NCBI GenBank assembly: GCA_026545225.1
Contig: CM048845.1
Location: 29,044,001 to 29,108,000, forward strand
Origin: Cornus controversa
Lineage: Eukaryota; Streptophyta; Magnoliopsida; Cornales; Cornaceae
Direction of reading: 5' to 3'
Length of the DNA: 64,000 nucleotides
Position 1 is the first letter of the stretch. The number at the start of each line of letters is the position of its first letter. Shown here piece after piece: positions 11,057 to 23,473 of the stretch. Both the position numbers and the translations under genes were made by a program. The notes below the pieces were generated by a model, which was given only the letters and a program-made list of their open reading frames with translations, had not been told where the DNA came from and made no database searches.

Positions 11057-12637
11057 TTAGCTAGAGAGCAGACTCACAAGTGGCTCATGCTCGGGCTTAT
11101 TTCCAACCCACCATGGTTTGAACCCCACATGGCCATTGCTCTCTTCTTCAACAGGAGCAGGCAAATTGAGATCAAGAAGGTCTCGAATTTCGGGAATCGG
11201 CTTCTGAATGACAATGGTCTGGTTGCTTCTGGCCTCAGAGACACCAATCAAATGTGATCTCTTGTGACCACCCAGAGCTTGGCCTGATGGGAACACTTTG
11301 AAGCAAATAGGGCACTCATGTCGCTTGCTCTTCTTTGAACCATAACTCGTCTCGCCCTTTTCGGCATAGCCTGAAAGCTCTTCCTGGTCAATGTAATTCT
11401 CTTTTTTGAAGGACTTGATCATGAGCTTGTCTTGAGCAATTGGGTCAGGAGAGATCTCAGTTTCTATGTTGTTTTCGCTGCTATCGGTTTTCGAGGCAAA
11501 GCAGCCTCTGATCTTCTTGTGGCTAGCTCTGTGACCTCCAAGTGCTTGGTAGGAGTGAAAGCTCCTATTGCAAGTAGCACACTCAAATTTGCTTCTCTTC
11601 TCTGCATCCAAAGCACCATAAGTTGGTTTTTTTTGGGACTTGACACCCAGTTCAGGATCAAATGAATCACAACACTTTCTCTTGCTTGAACCACACTTCT
11701 TAGAACCCAATTCAGCTTGATCAAATCCAGTTTCATTGATTAAATTCTTCCCCAATTCAACTATAGATTCATCCACTTTAGACTTGCTAAAGTTGTCATC
11801 TTTAAGAGACCCAGTAGCTAAAACTTGTGATTTGTTCAATTTAGACCCAATTCTTGAAAACCCAGAAGCAGCAAATTCTGAGTGTTTCACATGGAACTGT
11901 GAATTCTCAGAATCCAAAACAGTAGACTCTAACTTCCCATTTCTTAGTTTCTTGAACTTCACTACCCTGCCACTATCACACACAGAATTCTTAGCTTCTA
12001 AGAACTCAGAATTGTTATCTGAGGACTCAACAACTGAACTAAAACCACCCCATTGACCCACATCCTTTGAGAGCATCATCAAACACATAGCAACCTCTTC
12101 TAGTTCTTGCTCAATCTCAGAAACAGATAAAGAAGAGGAAGATGTAGTGGTGTTTGTGTACCTTGTTAGTACTCTTCTTGATGATCTCTTTCTCCGATTC
12201 GACGCCGCGAATTCGCTGTCAGATTGGCTGTCTGTGACCACTTTGTGACTAGCAGCACTAGTCCATGAATCTTCCTCCACAATGTTTGAAACTCTCTCTG
12301 CAGAGTGACATTTCATATGACCAAACAAGGCCTTCCAAGATTGAAAACCTTTGCCACATTGTTTGCAGAGCTTATCATGAATTACCAGAGCATCTTCACT
12401 TGAATCTGCAAATTTACATGTCTTCTTTGGGTTCTCTCTGAGGCCATAAACAGTGTCATTAGCTTTGCTTCCACCATTGTTGACAGATGGGAGCTTCTTT
12501 TTGGTGAGCTTTTCATCAGTTTGATCAGCTGAATTGATCAGATGAGACCTCATGTGACCTCCCAAGGACCTACCGCAGAGGAAGCTTTTGTTGCAGAGCT
12601 TGCACACATGTAGTTTCAGGTCTTGATCTTCTTCCAT
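11057..12637 (-). CDS. ZAT-type C2H2 zinc finger transcriptional repressor (four fingers, EAR motif)
   Basis: Uninterrupted 526-aa single-exon ORF. It has four plant C2H2 fingers: C12-C15-H28-H32 (RSLGGH helix), C91-C94-H107-H111 (KALFGH), C353-C356-H369-H373 (QALGGH) and C442-C445-H458-H462 (QALGGH). A basic NLS-like RRKRSSRR lies at 148-155, an L-box-like segment ending EVAMCLMMLS at 181-190, and an EAR repression motif DLNL at 489-492. The order of finger, long spacer, paired QALGGH fingers and C-terminal DLNL matches the ZAT1/ZAT4/ZAT9 group of Arabidopsis, nuclear DNA-binding proteins that recruit corepressors through EAR. Finger 2 departs from QALGGH (Leu-Phe-Gly), as is common in the first fingers of this group. 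ATG 12637 is chosen because finger 1 starts at residue 12. Targets cannot be read from sequence; stress or developmental repression is only family knowledge. Which ZAT paralogue it is remains unresolved. Confidence 0.95.
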   Translation of the reverse strand: MEEDQDLKLHVCKLCNKSFLCGRSLGGHMRSHLINSADQTDEKLTKKKLPSVNNGGSKANDTVYGLRENPKKTCKFADSSEDALVIHDKLCKQCGKGFQSWKALFGHMKCHSAERVSNIVEEDSWTSAASHKVVTDSQSDSEFAASNRRKRSSRRVLTRYTNTTTSSSSLSVSEIEQELEEVAMCLMMLSKDVGQWGGFSSVVESSDNNSEFLEAKNSVCDSGRVVKFKKLRNGKLESTVLDSENSQFHVKHSEFAASGFSRIGSKLNKSQVLATGSLKDDNFSKSKVDESIVELGKNLINETGFDQAELGSKKCGSSKRKCCDSFDPELGVKSQKKPTYGALDAEKRSKFECATCNRSFHSYQALGGHRASHKKIRGCFASKTDSSENNIETEISPDPIAQDKLMIKSFKKENYIDQEELSGYAEKGETSYGSKKSKRHECPICFKVFPSGQALGGHKRSHLIGVSEARSNQTIVIQKPIPEIRDLLDLNLPAPVEEESNGHVGFKPWWVGNKPEHEPLVSLLSS

Positions 12638-13377
12638 CGATCAGAATTACAGATTAACAAAGAGAATTCAGATCAGACAACCCAACAAAAAGATCAAATC
12701 TGATCACAAATTTGAGAAATATGTTACAATTTCGATCTCATTACACTCTGCCAACCAAAAATGTCAATGAAATGGAGAAACAGAGGATAAAACTAATAAC
12801 TATGACCCAGATAAAAAAAAAAAAAACAAGATTGAAAGCTCAAATCTGATAAGAAAATTCAAGTGGGTAATGAGTTTTCTTGATACTTTCAACTGATTTA
12901 TGGTGTACCCATCACAGGATTTAATTGAATTATTGGGCAAGAACAAGATCTGATGTACAGGAGAAGCAAAGAAAAAGAGGCCTAGTGGGTATGTAGTGTC
13001 TGTTTCTCTCTCTTCTCTTTCACTAGTAGCTCTTGAGTAGTTGAAATTTGAAGGAAAAAAAAATCAAATTTGAAGAGATGGGTTTGTTAGCTTTGATGCT
13101 AATGATGGCGATGAACAAGCCAAGGAAGAAAAATTAAAAGGTGAGAGCGGTTTACTCTCTCTCTCATGGTTCTTACTTTCTCTCTCTACAAATACTCATC
13201 ACTATACTTGGAGGAGGAGAAATCCATGCATGGAAGCAAAGATAAAAAAGAGGTAAAGGGAAGATAGCAGCACGTGTACTCAACTGAGAATCCTACGCCA
13301 ACCTTATCTAACGGCTCAGATTTGTCCAATGGAGATCAAGACCCAAGAACCCCTACTCTAACTATAACTGCTTTGCC

Positions 13378-13386
13378 CCTTATATA
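13378..13386 (-). promoter_or_regulatory. Candidate TATA box for the zinc-finger gene
   Basis: TATATAAGG on the minus strand, about 740 bases upstream of the ATG. Between it and the ATG lies a GA/CT-rich, ORF-poor stretch (12638-13350) that would be a long leader, possibly with an intron. An ACGTG core lies at about 13272. Transcription start is not determined. Confidence 0.35.
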
Positions 13387-14716
13387 ACTATTCCTTCCTT
13401 TGTCCTGCTATTAAGGAAGCCCACTACACCAAGTGAAAAAGGTTCCACTCTCTGGACGTTATTATTTTGGACACTCTCTCTCTAAATTCTAACAAGGTGG
13501 GTCCCTTGGATTGCTTTCAAAACAATTACTTTAGCATGCAATGAGAAAATGCCACGTCACTCTACTTGAGAGTTTGTACAGTCATTTTGAGCACATTACA
13601 AGGGTAGTTTGGTCATTAAACTATTGTTTACACCCAATGATTGGTCATGGATGAGTTCTAGGAATTTGAATGTGTGAAGTGACGATGGTGACTCACATAA
13701 GTTTTCATGTTGTGTTTTGATTTCGTTTTTCTTCTACCACTTCTTTTTTTTTAATATAAAACTTGTCGCTTTTTTTACTTTTTAATTTAAAAATTTGACG
13801 CTTTCAAACAGATAATTGTAAATTAACCATAAGTTAGTGCTTCACGATACCAAGTGATACTAGTGCACAATTGAAGCTTTGTGCTATAGTCCAATCATAT
13901 CCTTTGTATGACGGTATATAATAAATTTACCTATATATAAATATATTTATATTTATATTTGTATGCATTCCTCAAATTGTTTAGGTACACCTCTTAAGAT
14001 ATTGTCACATTATCTTAGGACTCACACAATAATAGATCCTTTTAATGTGATGACATGTAGAGAATAATAAAAATACATTATCAGAAAGGTTGTTAAGTTT
14101 ATTCACTTGTTGCATCAAGCATGACTAAGATCAAACTAACCGTATAAATCTATGCTAATAAGCCACTAGTAAGGTGTTGTAACATATTTGTCATTGTTTG
14201 GTAGTAAAAGTGGTTCGTTCGTGGAACCCCTCATTCATGAGATTTGAATTTGCTTGTTTTTAATTCGATAATGTACGAATGTACCAGAATAGTTAAATCC
14301 AGGACTATTAAGTTCAAATCTGCTGAATGTGTATGGTAAAACACTAGGTTTGAGTTTGCTGGTTATTGATAAACCAACTGAACTTAGATGCCAAATAGAT
14401 ATTTCTAATGCTACTGTAAGGCGACTTATAGGCTTGATATAGTTTGATTTTGTGAGATTGTGGAGAGTAGAAAATGATCCTCTTGATCACTGGTTACTTA
14501 CTTCGGCCTCGAACGAAAATGCGAATTTTTTCTTAGTATTACTATGTATGTGAACCTGTTTAGGTTAAACGAGAGCTAAAATGTGTAGATTGAATAACAT
14601 TAATCAAGAGAAATGCAACATCATAATTAACATTGATTGTTGAATGAGAATTTATTACAACCTCTTCAATATTACATGATCTTGGTCCTAAAATACACTT
14701 AAAAAAAAATATAATC
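13387..14716. other. Intergenic stretch
   Basis: AT-rich and without recognisable gene or element. The first few hundred bases may hold promoter elements of the minus-strand zinc-finger gene. Confidence 0.4.
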
Positions 14717-14940
14717 AGAAGTAGGGTGCTAGAAAAATTACTTGGGCTAAATAAAACCAATAGTAGAGTGTTAAGGGCACTATTTGGATTTAGGCACAAC
14801 TAGCAGTATAATTTTAAGGAGACTAACTACTTGGATTTAGGTGCAACCAGTAGTAGGGTGCCAAAAAAATTACTTGGATTTAGGCAAAACCAGAAGTAGA
14901 GTGCTAGGAGGCTACTTGGGTTGGGAGAAATCAGTAAAAG
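14717..14940. repeat. Degenerate minisatellite, about five ~50-60-bp units
   Basis: The phrase 'ttacttggatttaggcacaa' followed by 'ccagtagtagggtgc', with variation, recurs about five times. Confidence 0.7.
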
Positions 14941-16661
14941 ACATTTAAAGTAAAAAAAATGCAATTTATTACATGATAAGCAAGGTGAGACATTGGGCTA
15001 TGATTGTTTGAAAGCAAGGGGATTCCGTTGGGGATAAGCTTTGTTTTTGTTTGTGGTGCTGGACCACTTCTCCATCAGAGGGGGTCCTCTATTTATAAAG
15101 AGAGCCTAACCTAACATGACTTATTGGCTTCAGAGAGTGTCGTCCGTTAAATTGAGCTTCACGTGGTCGGCTGTGATTTATTCTTCTAGTTATATTAGCA
15201 CATGACTAATATATGTATGTTGATTTAGTGGTAATGGCGGTGATAATGAATCATCTAGTTGAGGTAACCAAACTTGATGATGGAATGCCATTTTCGTTGG
15301 ATGCTTGACTTGTCTAACTGATGTCATATGCTAAAGTGATCTTCTGGGAAGCTTCCTTGTATATGAGCATTAAATGTACTAATTTTTATATCTAACAACG
15401 TGCTAAATAAGAAACACCACGGAACCAAAAAGGGAGTCGGTCGTGGATTTCGTTATTTCATTGAATTGACTCTATCATCTTCTATGGGCGATTCTATTAT
15501 TGATGCTTAATTGTTTCGAACGAACAAGTTCATAGCCGAGGTATATGTTCGGTTGTGAATCAGAATTTACCTCAATACCCTTTTTCTTGAGTAAAAAAAT
15601 GCCTAATCTTGGTTGACCGACCAAATGACTAATTTGGGTACAAACACCATCTTAAGCGTGAGAAGATATTTTTTCTTATAATTGATGTGTCATGATACCA
15701 TTGAATCACATGTCTTTTAATAATTTTAAAAAATAACATTTTTTTTTTAGTTGAATCCAACTGATACCAAATTTAATGTGTTTCAATCATATCATAACTT
15801 GAAAATGGTGAGGAGGAGGTTCATCTTCACGCGTTAGGAGACAAGTATTGTTATTCTCTTTTCCTTCTCAAAGGAGATTGTGGGTTTGGTAGGACGGAAG
15901 GAAGAAGGCGGAAGGGTACAAGTTTTTATTTTATTTTCTTTGGTAGGCGAGAGAGGAAGAAGGGAAGGATGGGGGGCAGAGAGAAGGAATCCCTCTGGTT
16001 CCACCATTTGCTTTGATTCAAAAGTGGGTAGAAGAGGAGAGAAAAAAAATTATGATATTTGTTAAATAAAATAGAAATGATATTATTAACCTCATTAAAT
16101 TTATTAATTTATATATTAAAGGATCTAATAGTAAAATCATAATATTATCTATTTCTTTCTCTTTCATCCAACCAAACAAAAGGAGGAATGGACATTCTCA
16201 TTTCCGTGAAGATGTCCCATTCATCCATCCTCCTCTCATTTCATTTGTTTTTCCATCCATTCTGCTAAATCGATAGTAAATTTGTGTATTTTGGATAGCT
16301 AATCAACCCTAAAAAACGAATAGTGGTTAGGGTAATCGTATTTCTTAATCTATCAATCGTTTTTTTTTTCCAAGCTCCACTCTAATTAATATTTACATAG
16401 TATAAGCTGTCTAGCTAGGTTCATTTGGGTATTTAGAATAATTAAAGATATAAATTTGGATGTTAGTTCATCATGATTGAGCCGGCTCTCATTGCACAAA
16501 CCGTAACGTGAATGTCTTATTATTAGCGACAATTAATCACATATTGGCTGCCACAAATTCCTCTCTTTGTGCCTTCCTTTGCCGGCAACTTAGTACAATG
16601 TTTAGCTGTGATTTGTCTATATAAGTTTTTTCCTTATATATGTTTTTATTCAGTTGAAGAG

Positions 16662-16664
<3 letters not shown>
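14941..16664. other. Intergenic stretch, possible decayed MITE
   Basis: No gene. At about 15885-16180 the text GTTTGGTAGGACGGAAGG faces CATCCAACCAAACAAAAGG, suggesting a decayed Tourist-like fold-back without confirmed ends. The 61-codon ORF at 15880 falls in its purine-rich arm. Confidence 0.35.

Positions 16665-16713
<49 letters not shown>
16665..16713. repeat. (TA)n microsatellite
   Basis: 49 bases of alternating AT. A second, shorter GT/TA tract follows at about 16855-16890. Overlapping ORFs on both strands are IYIYIY artefacts. Confidence 0.95.
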
Positions 16714-16718
<5 letters not shown>

Positions 16719-16857
16719 GCCTTTTAACATAGTGATTAATTTGTTTATTATACCGACATGTGCATGCACATTATTTGCGCGTTTGTTGGCCTGCAAGCAT
16801 ACCTGCAAGTGTGCTTGCAGTGCAATGTGTGAACCAGATAATTTTATTGTGTATATA

Positions 16858-16892
<35 letters not shown>

Positions 16893-17637
16893 ACATTCTG
16901 TAAGATTAAGCATGGTTTAAAAACTAATAATGAGTTGGAGGAAACTATGTTATTCACGATGAACAAAATGGCTGATGCAATAAAAGGCAATACATGAATA
17001 TTTTTTTTGGTGGTGATATTGGCGATACACAAAACGTGTCTTGCACTCCAATTCATGTTTCTATAAAATAAAATGAAGAGTCTACCCTTCAAATGATTCT
17101 TAGAATTTGTGAATTTTATCTATTTTTTCTTCAACCTAATCTATCATCGTAGCCGTACATTCATGGAAACCAATCAAAAGACGTCATATATATTCTTATT
17201 TATTATGAAAATTAATAGTATTCTCAAACCCATGTTTATATGTGAATAAAGATTGATAAAAATATTTTGTGATTTTTTGAATACTAGAACCCAAATCTGT
17301 TGTTAGTGAAAAAATTAACCAAATCTATTGTTAGCGAAAAAATTATTATTTTTTTTTCACTGCAGTAGAGCATTGGGCTACATATGAATTATGGACTAGT
17401 TTGAATATATATATATTTTTTGTTTACAAGAAAATCTATTTTTCATTGTTTAATTGCTCTACTTTTTTGGGATTAAATATTGAGGATATAGGATTCATTT
17501 GTGTTTCAAAAATTTGGATTTCAAGTTTTATTATTATTTCATTGATGTATGGAGCATATTCGGCATGAAGTGAATGTTTTTAGAGAGAAGAATAAAATTA
17601 CAGAAGAAGAGGGTTGAAGAGACTTACATGAAGAACT
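16714..17637. other. Intergenic stretch
   Basis: AT-rich; nothing recognised apart from the TA/GT tract at 16855-16890. Confidence 0.4.
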
Positions 17638-17747
17638 CCATAATAGACTCTCATTCTAGAATAAAGGGTAGTACCGTCATTTTATTTTAATTCCATAGTA
17701 GACTCTCATTTTAGAATAAAGAGCAGCGCTGTCATTTTATTTTAATA
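17638..17747. repeat. Tandem duplication, 55-bp unit x2
   Basis: Units begin at 17638 and 17693 with ccataatagactctcatt and ccatagtagactctcatt. Both end in gtcattttattttaat. Confidence 0.85.
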
Positions 17748-18804
17748 AAATAAAGTTTGGAGCGCTATAGTAGTTTCATGTAGTGCAAATATCACTACCC
17801 ATTTTCTTAAGAATCCTAAAATGTCCAATTTGGTGCTATCTCTAAAAATTATGAAAAAATAGAGATAGTTCTTAATGACTAAACCAAGATAACTACCAAA
17901 TTTAAGAAGAATCCGGTTGGATCTCCAACAAAAACTTTGAAAATTTTGATTGACTTATTATAACATTGAAAAATGCAAAAACGAAACCCTAAACAAGGAA
18001 ATTTTGTCGAAAAACAACTTATATCACAAGCTTATGTTTATGTATTATTGACCCGATGAGATGAGATGAAAGCTTTAGTCTTAACTAAGGGATGGGTTCT
18101 TTTCCGACAGGGGAGTGGTTTGTTTGACCCGCTAGAATTCCAAACGAGTATGCTGACATGTTTCCTGGTGCATTTTGAGAAATTTATTTTGATTCTTAGA
18201 GAAGCATGCTTGATCAAAAACGGTCCAATAATCATATTCACAAGTGATGACATCATTAAAAATGACTTTCAAAAATTATTAAGTGAAATGACATGTAATA
18301 GAAAAGATTGAAGACAAATAATTTATGTGACTAACCTTATTCATATAAAATTAAAGCAATGATCACGATAATTTCCGATAAAAAGAAACCGCCCATACGA
18401 ACTTCGAGAATCAGTTCTATGTCAAAATGCCTCTAGCTTTCGCAAGAGATTGGACTTGATTATATATATATATATATAGATCGCTATTAGACTCTACTTA
18501 TTCACGAGGGATACCCTGTTCATTTATTGAACATTTTCTTGTGTGTGTTTTGGTGGCATCTAGAGTGGAGTACGTGTTTAGCTCAACCACTATCCTATTA
18601 GTTGTTACATCAAAAAGTGGTATTAAGTGCATCTCCATGAATGCGTATTGAATCATATATGCAAGTGGAAACTTAAGAAAGGTAAGTTAGAGTCTAGCAT
18701 AAAATGTCTAGTTATGCAAATTTTAGAGTTCTTACTCATGTGAAACTATTCAATATTTGCATCTAGCTGCTCCTTGAGAGGACCACACATTAAACCCAAT
18801 GTTG

Positions 18805-18806
<2 letters not shown>
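17748..18806. other. Intergenic stretch
   Basis: Nothing recognised. The 81-codon ORF at 18066-18311 has no motif I know. Confidence 0.4.

Positions 18807-18860
<54 letters not shown>
18807..18860. repeat. (TA)n microsatellite
   Basis: 54 bases of alternating AT. Another (TA)n lies at about 19216-19247. Confidence 0.95.
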
Positions 18861-18863
<3 letters not shown>

Positions 18864-19212
18864 CCTATTGCTAACATGAACTTCACGTGTGACTGGATGA
18901 GTAATTGGGAAGTGATGCTGAAATTGACAAGTAAGACACCTTCCAAAGGAAGCATTAGCAACTCTGTCTTCTCTCATGCATTATAATCCATTATAAATTA
19001 AGATAAGATGTCCTAGTTTGGCTTTATGCTTGATAAAGCTATCCAACTCCATTCATCATCATCCATGACCTAACCCACAGGTATAATATATAACCACACA
19101 AGAGTGCATGGGTCATTGAATGGATCCAACTATTGGAACATAGCTTAGCCATTTCCACTAGCTCTATCCACCACCCATTTATCCCAATAATCTGAACTTG
19201 TATTTTTCCTCC

Positions 19213-19248
<36 letters not shown>

Positions 19249-19253
19249 CTTTA

Positions 19254-19891
19254 GGCCAAAATGCAATAAATTTCCCTTCCCCCTTCCTTTTTTTTTTAGG
19301 TGCATTAAACACTCTCCAACTTATAATTTGATGCAATTTGTCCCTATTTGGCACTATTTGATGTAAAATGATAGAAATACCCTAATAGATATAAAAATAG
19401 AAATAAAATTAAAAAGAAAAAGAAAAAGAAAAAAGTGATTAATTTATCAAAAAAATACAAAAAAAATACCGAAAAAAGAAAATAAAATACAATTTTAATT
19501 TGTCAAAAAAATTTACCCAAAAAAATAACATTAATTCACCAATTTTTTTTGTCGGCAATTTTTTTCAATAAATTAAAGTTTTTTTTTTCTCAATAGTTTT
19601 TGATAATTTGTTTCGGTATTTCGGCAAATTAAAGTTATTTTTTTTTTCTTTTTCCGTAGTTTTTTTTGGTAAATTAATCACTTTTTTTTCTTTTTCTTTT
19701 TAATTTTTACTTCTATTTTTATCTATAAGGGTATTTCTGTCATTTTACATCAATTCTTAACCTAAATAGTGCCAAATAGAGACAAACTGCACAAAATTAT
19801 AAGTTGGAGTGTGTTTAATGCACCCAAAAAAATAAGACGAGAGTATTGTCCACCATTTTAAAATTAGAGAGGGGTTTATTGCACTTTGACC
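19254..19891. mobile_element. Mutator-like fold-back MITE, 638 bp
   Basis: The ends GGCCAAAATGCAATAAA and, in reverse complement, GGTCAAAGTGCAATAAA extend into arms of more than 200 bases that pair imperfectly (both carry GTGCATTAAACAC and CCAACTTATAATTT). Flanks ATTTCTTTA (19245-19253) and ATATCTTTA (19892-19900) match at 8 of 9 positions, the length of a Mutator-type target duplication. The centre is poly(A)/poly(T)-rich with no coding capacity. Confidence 0.8.
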
Positions 19892-20132
19892 ATATCTTTA
19901 TGTCATCACCACTTCTTTTATATTGACTAAATGGCTAATTTTAAACAATCTTCGTATGCTCCAATTTGGACATATATCCTTATAACCATAAATTATTTCT
20001 TCCCTTAGTAAGCTATACATATATATCCAAAATAACAATCCTTATTTTCAAACAAAAATATTAAAATTACTTAAATACCATTGTGTTTAATTTATCACTA
20101 TCTCCGAGTAGACTATTTATATATATAAATTA

Positions 20133-21034
20133 GGGTAAATTATTGACTTCCCTTAAGGTTTTGCTTAATTACCCTCATATTAAAGTTTTTAAAATATGGT
20201 GGTCAACCTCTCCTAAAGTTTGGTTGACTTTATTCTGGGTATTTCTGCCGTTAATTGACAATTAATTCTATTAAAGTCAATTAACATAAGAAAATCAAAA
20301 TGCTAAAACTGCCATAGATGGCAGTAGTGCTGGTGTGACATTGATAGAGAATATATATATATATATATTCTTGTAATAAATGTCCTATTTTTTCATTAAT
20401 TAATATACCCTTCTAGCTCTAAAGTATTTACATTGATGCCATCAACAAACAAACAAAATTATAAACATAAAGTATTAAAATATTTTTATGTTGTTCTGCT
20501 TTTAAATATTTTTAATAATTTATATACTTATTATAATCATTTCCTATATAATTTTTAAAAATTTGTAATTATGCTTAATTGAATTAAAGAACATATTTTT
20601 AAAGTATTAAAAATATTTTCATGCTTTTATTAATACTTCTTCATATTAATATTTATTAATACTATTTCATATTTTCATGCTTTTAAATAGTTTTAATAAT
20701 CTATATACTTATTATAATCATTTCCTATATAATTTTTAAAATTTTGTAATTATGGTTAATTGAATTAAAGATCATATTTTTCTTTTATATACTTATCATA
20801 TATTTTTTTTATAAATAATTTTATTTGTTTGTTGATGTCACCAATGTAAATACTTTACTAGGGTATATAGATTGATAAAAAAGTAAAACATTTAATAAAA
20901 CATTTAATTTTTACTATAGATTTTTATCAATCAGTAGAGCAATTGTGGAAGGGCAGTCGCTTAAACGACTACCCCTAACACTTCTCTTCAAGAATAATTA
21001 AACCAAATTTCATGGAAGTGAAATTAATTTACCC
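20133..21034. mobile_element. Mutator-like non-autonomous element, 902 bp, perfect 9-bp TSD
   Basis: TATAAATTA is repeated exactly at 20124-20132 and 21035-21043. Both ends read GGGTAAATTA inward. The arms pair over long distances: 'aaagtatttacattg' and 'catcaacaaacaaa' on the left have inverted partners near 20825-20870. A direct duplication with 181-bp period (starting 20498 and 20679) lies in the middle. No transposase ORF. Confidence 0.85.
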
Positions 21035-21043
21035 TATAAATTA

Positions 21044-21524
21044 ATGCCTTCTGTGTGTGTCTGTGAGGGAGAGAGACCACTCAACTGTAAGTAATTGCTA
21101 TTGTAAATGCTTTTACATTAAAGTTGCTTTTATGCATACCCTTATGCCACATGTCAAAGCAAGATAAAAGAGTGTGATCTCAGTTTCTGCATAAATGGAC
21201 TTTCGTTGAGTGAGAAAAATACTTTATATACTTCTATTTTTAGGGCAAGTAAAATACTCAAGTCATTTGTTATGTTGGCTATGGCTGGTCACATTGATGG
21301 TTACATTTAAATCGTAAAATAATTGTCGTGACTCTTTATAATTATTATCATTTCAACTAACTGGTGTGGTGCTAGCTAAAGTATTCGCCACTTTTATTAT
21401 TATTTTTTATAATTTTCTTTTTAAAAACTATTCCGGTTATATATATATATATATATATATATATACAAGGAGAGAGAGGGAGGGAGGGTTTTACAAATAT
21501 ATATATAAAAGTCATGTCTAAGAT
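21044..21524. other. Intergenic stretch
   Basis: No gene. Holds a (TA)n tract at about 21438-21465 followed by a GA-rich run. Confidence 0.4.
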
Positions 21525-21692
21525 GGAGAAGATTTATAATACACCCGGTGAAAATACATTCGGTGAATTTAGACCTTGCCTGTTGTACACGCGAGATAAG
21601 ATTCACTCTGCGTGTTGTACACGAACTCTCCAAACTTACCGGATATATTTACACCTGATGTATTTACATCTGATGTATTATAGACGTACTCC
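21525..21692. mobile_element. Small inverted-repeat MITE, 168 bp, family member 1
   Basis: The left end GGAGAAGATTTATAATACAC and, in reverse complement, the right end GGAGTACGTCTATAATACAT are inverted repeats. The interior text 'ttgtacacgcg' and 'attcactctgcgtgt' resembles 24534-24664. No target duplication is clear. Confidence 0.55.
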
Positions 21693-21852
21693 AAATTTAG
21701 TGAGGCCACACCAGCACAATTGGCTTTCTATACTGGCTACAATTCAGTACAGCGATGGCAAGAATTTGAATTTTAGAAGTGGCATTAATTGTAAAAATGT
21801 ATATCCAATGCCTTAATCAAATCATAACTATGTATAGTCTTGGTGGTTATGT

Positions 21853-22070
21853 TTAGGGGTGTAACTAGAAATTTGTACAAGTGGGTACGAATGCAAAAGT
21901 TCAGGCCATAATTTATTTTTTATAAAACTAAGTAAGTACATCACTCGAGATTTAATAGGTCATCCCAATTCTAAATCTCAAAAAATTGTATTTACTATAT
22001 ATATAAATTTTTTTTTATAGAATTAAGTGAGTACTAATGTACCGACTAGTGCCTCTATAACTACGCCTCT
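21853..22070. mobile_element. hAT-like MITE, 218 bp
   Basis: The left end reads TTAGGGGTGTAACTAG. The right end in reverse complement reads AGAGGCGTAGTTAT. Flanks GGTTATGT and GATTATGG match at 6 of 8 bases, compatible with an aged 8-bp hAT target duplication. Confidence 0.5.
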
Positions 22071-22802
22071 GATTATGGCATAGCTGCATGATAAGCTAGA
22101 TAACCACTTACTTCACAAAAATATAAATAGAGGAAAGAAAATAAATAACATAATGTCAAGTATGTCTCTCACCCATCTTGGGAAACTCTGGTAACCTATT
22201 CACTTAAGCAAACACATACTTTATGTACATAAGCAACTGCATATATAATTGCAATGGCAGATATTTTTTGAAGGAAAGGAAAGCTCAAGAGCCTTTACTT
22301 GTATATAGAGTCTCGTCAGATGAAGCTTTTGAAACTAGGATCTACTTTTGAAACTAGGATCTACTTTACTTTATGAAATTGATTAATTCCAAAAAAAAAA
22401 AAAAAATCATCTTAGCTTTGGTCTCTCTAAAACAAGACTTAATACAGGAAAACGCAGGCGCACACACCCACGATATATTATTTTTAGTAGAACTCGAACG
22501 CTCAACCTTTCTTTAAAAAAGAGAGATCATACCATCTGAACTAATGCACATTGATATATAGTGATATAACAATTTTATCGTAGAAAATTTTCTTTTCTAG
22601 ACAATGTTTTGGTAAATGTATGATGGAGAGAGCTCTTCAATTGTCCTAAACATGTTCATGAAAATTTTCTTTTTGTCTGAGAGCTTTAAGTCATTTTAGG
22701 GAAGAAGCCAAATATGAGATAAGGAAAAATTCATACGGAACATCTAGTAAAATTTGAAAAGTTGTGATAGAAGGAGGAAATATATTGGTACCAACGAAGT
22801 AA
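22071..22802. other. Intergenic stretch with a SINE-like fragment
   Basis: No gene. The only recognisable item is the tRNA-like segment at 22480-22552. Confidence 0.4.
22480..22552 (-). mobile_element. tRNA-derived SINE-like fragment
   Basis: On the minus strand a box-A-like TTAGTTCAGATGGTA (22530-22544) is followed about 30 bases on by a box-B-like CGTTCGAGTTC (22490-22500). This is the internal pol III promoter arrangement of tRNA-derived SINEs. No tail was identified. Confidence 0.45.
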
Positions 22803-23473
22803 CACTACAACCAAAATGGTCTATAGGGACGGTCAAAACCGCCGCTATAGCTTTTGGTGGCAGTGTAGCAACGGCTCCCGCATCTGCCACTAATCATCCA
22901 GCTGGGATAGTTTGGTCTTAACTACGGCTAAATCTTATATTAACAAGAGAAAGGAATTTTTTTAAGTGCTATCAAAAAAGAAAATTTATTCAACAGAACT
23001 AATTGTTTTCGGATAACTTTTTTTTTTGGGTCCAATTAAAAGAGAAAATTTATTAAATAAAAATAACATTTTTATATATTTTTGTTCATGTCAAAAGAGA
23101 TAGTTTATTATAGAGATAGCTTTTCTTGGGTCTTTTTTTTTTTCTAGTTCATGTAAAAAGAGTTTTTTAATTTTTTTGTTTTGGGTCTTGTAAAAAAAAT
23201 AACTTTTTTGGATTTTTTTGGTATTTTTTTTTTATCCAGTCTGAAGAGACCGAAACATTAAAAATGAGAAACAAAGACGAGAATATCTAAAAGGGTAGTT
23301 GTGTAATTTGAAAAACATAGTCATTCACTTGTAAAGTTAAAGGTTAAAAGTGTCTTTTAATTTAACATGAAAATGCAAATGTGAAAAAGGAGAATGCAGA
23401 TATTGCCTCCTATTCAAAAGACATCACCACCTATAAAAATATACACACTTCAATATAACAATTGATTAGTAAT

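Noticed and set aside
11432..12056. Plus-strand and off-frame ORFs of 77-106 codons
   Set aside because: Shadows of the zinc-finger gene, which has clear family motifs in its own frame.
16650..17092. Overlapping ORFs on both strands of 80-90 codons
   Set aside because: Translations of (TA)n and GT/TA repeats (IYIYIY). The same applies to those near 18750-18986, 19039-19354, 21421 and 51706.
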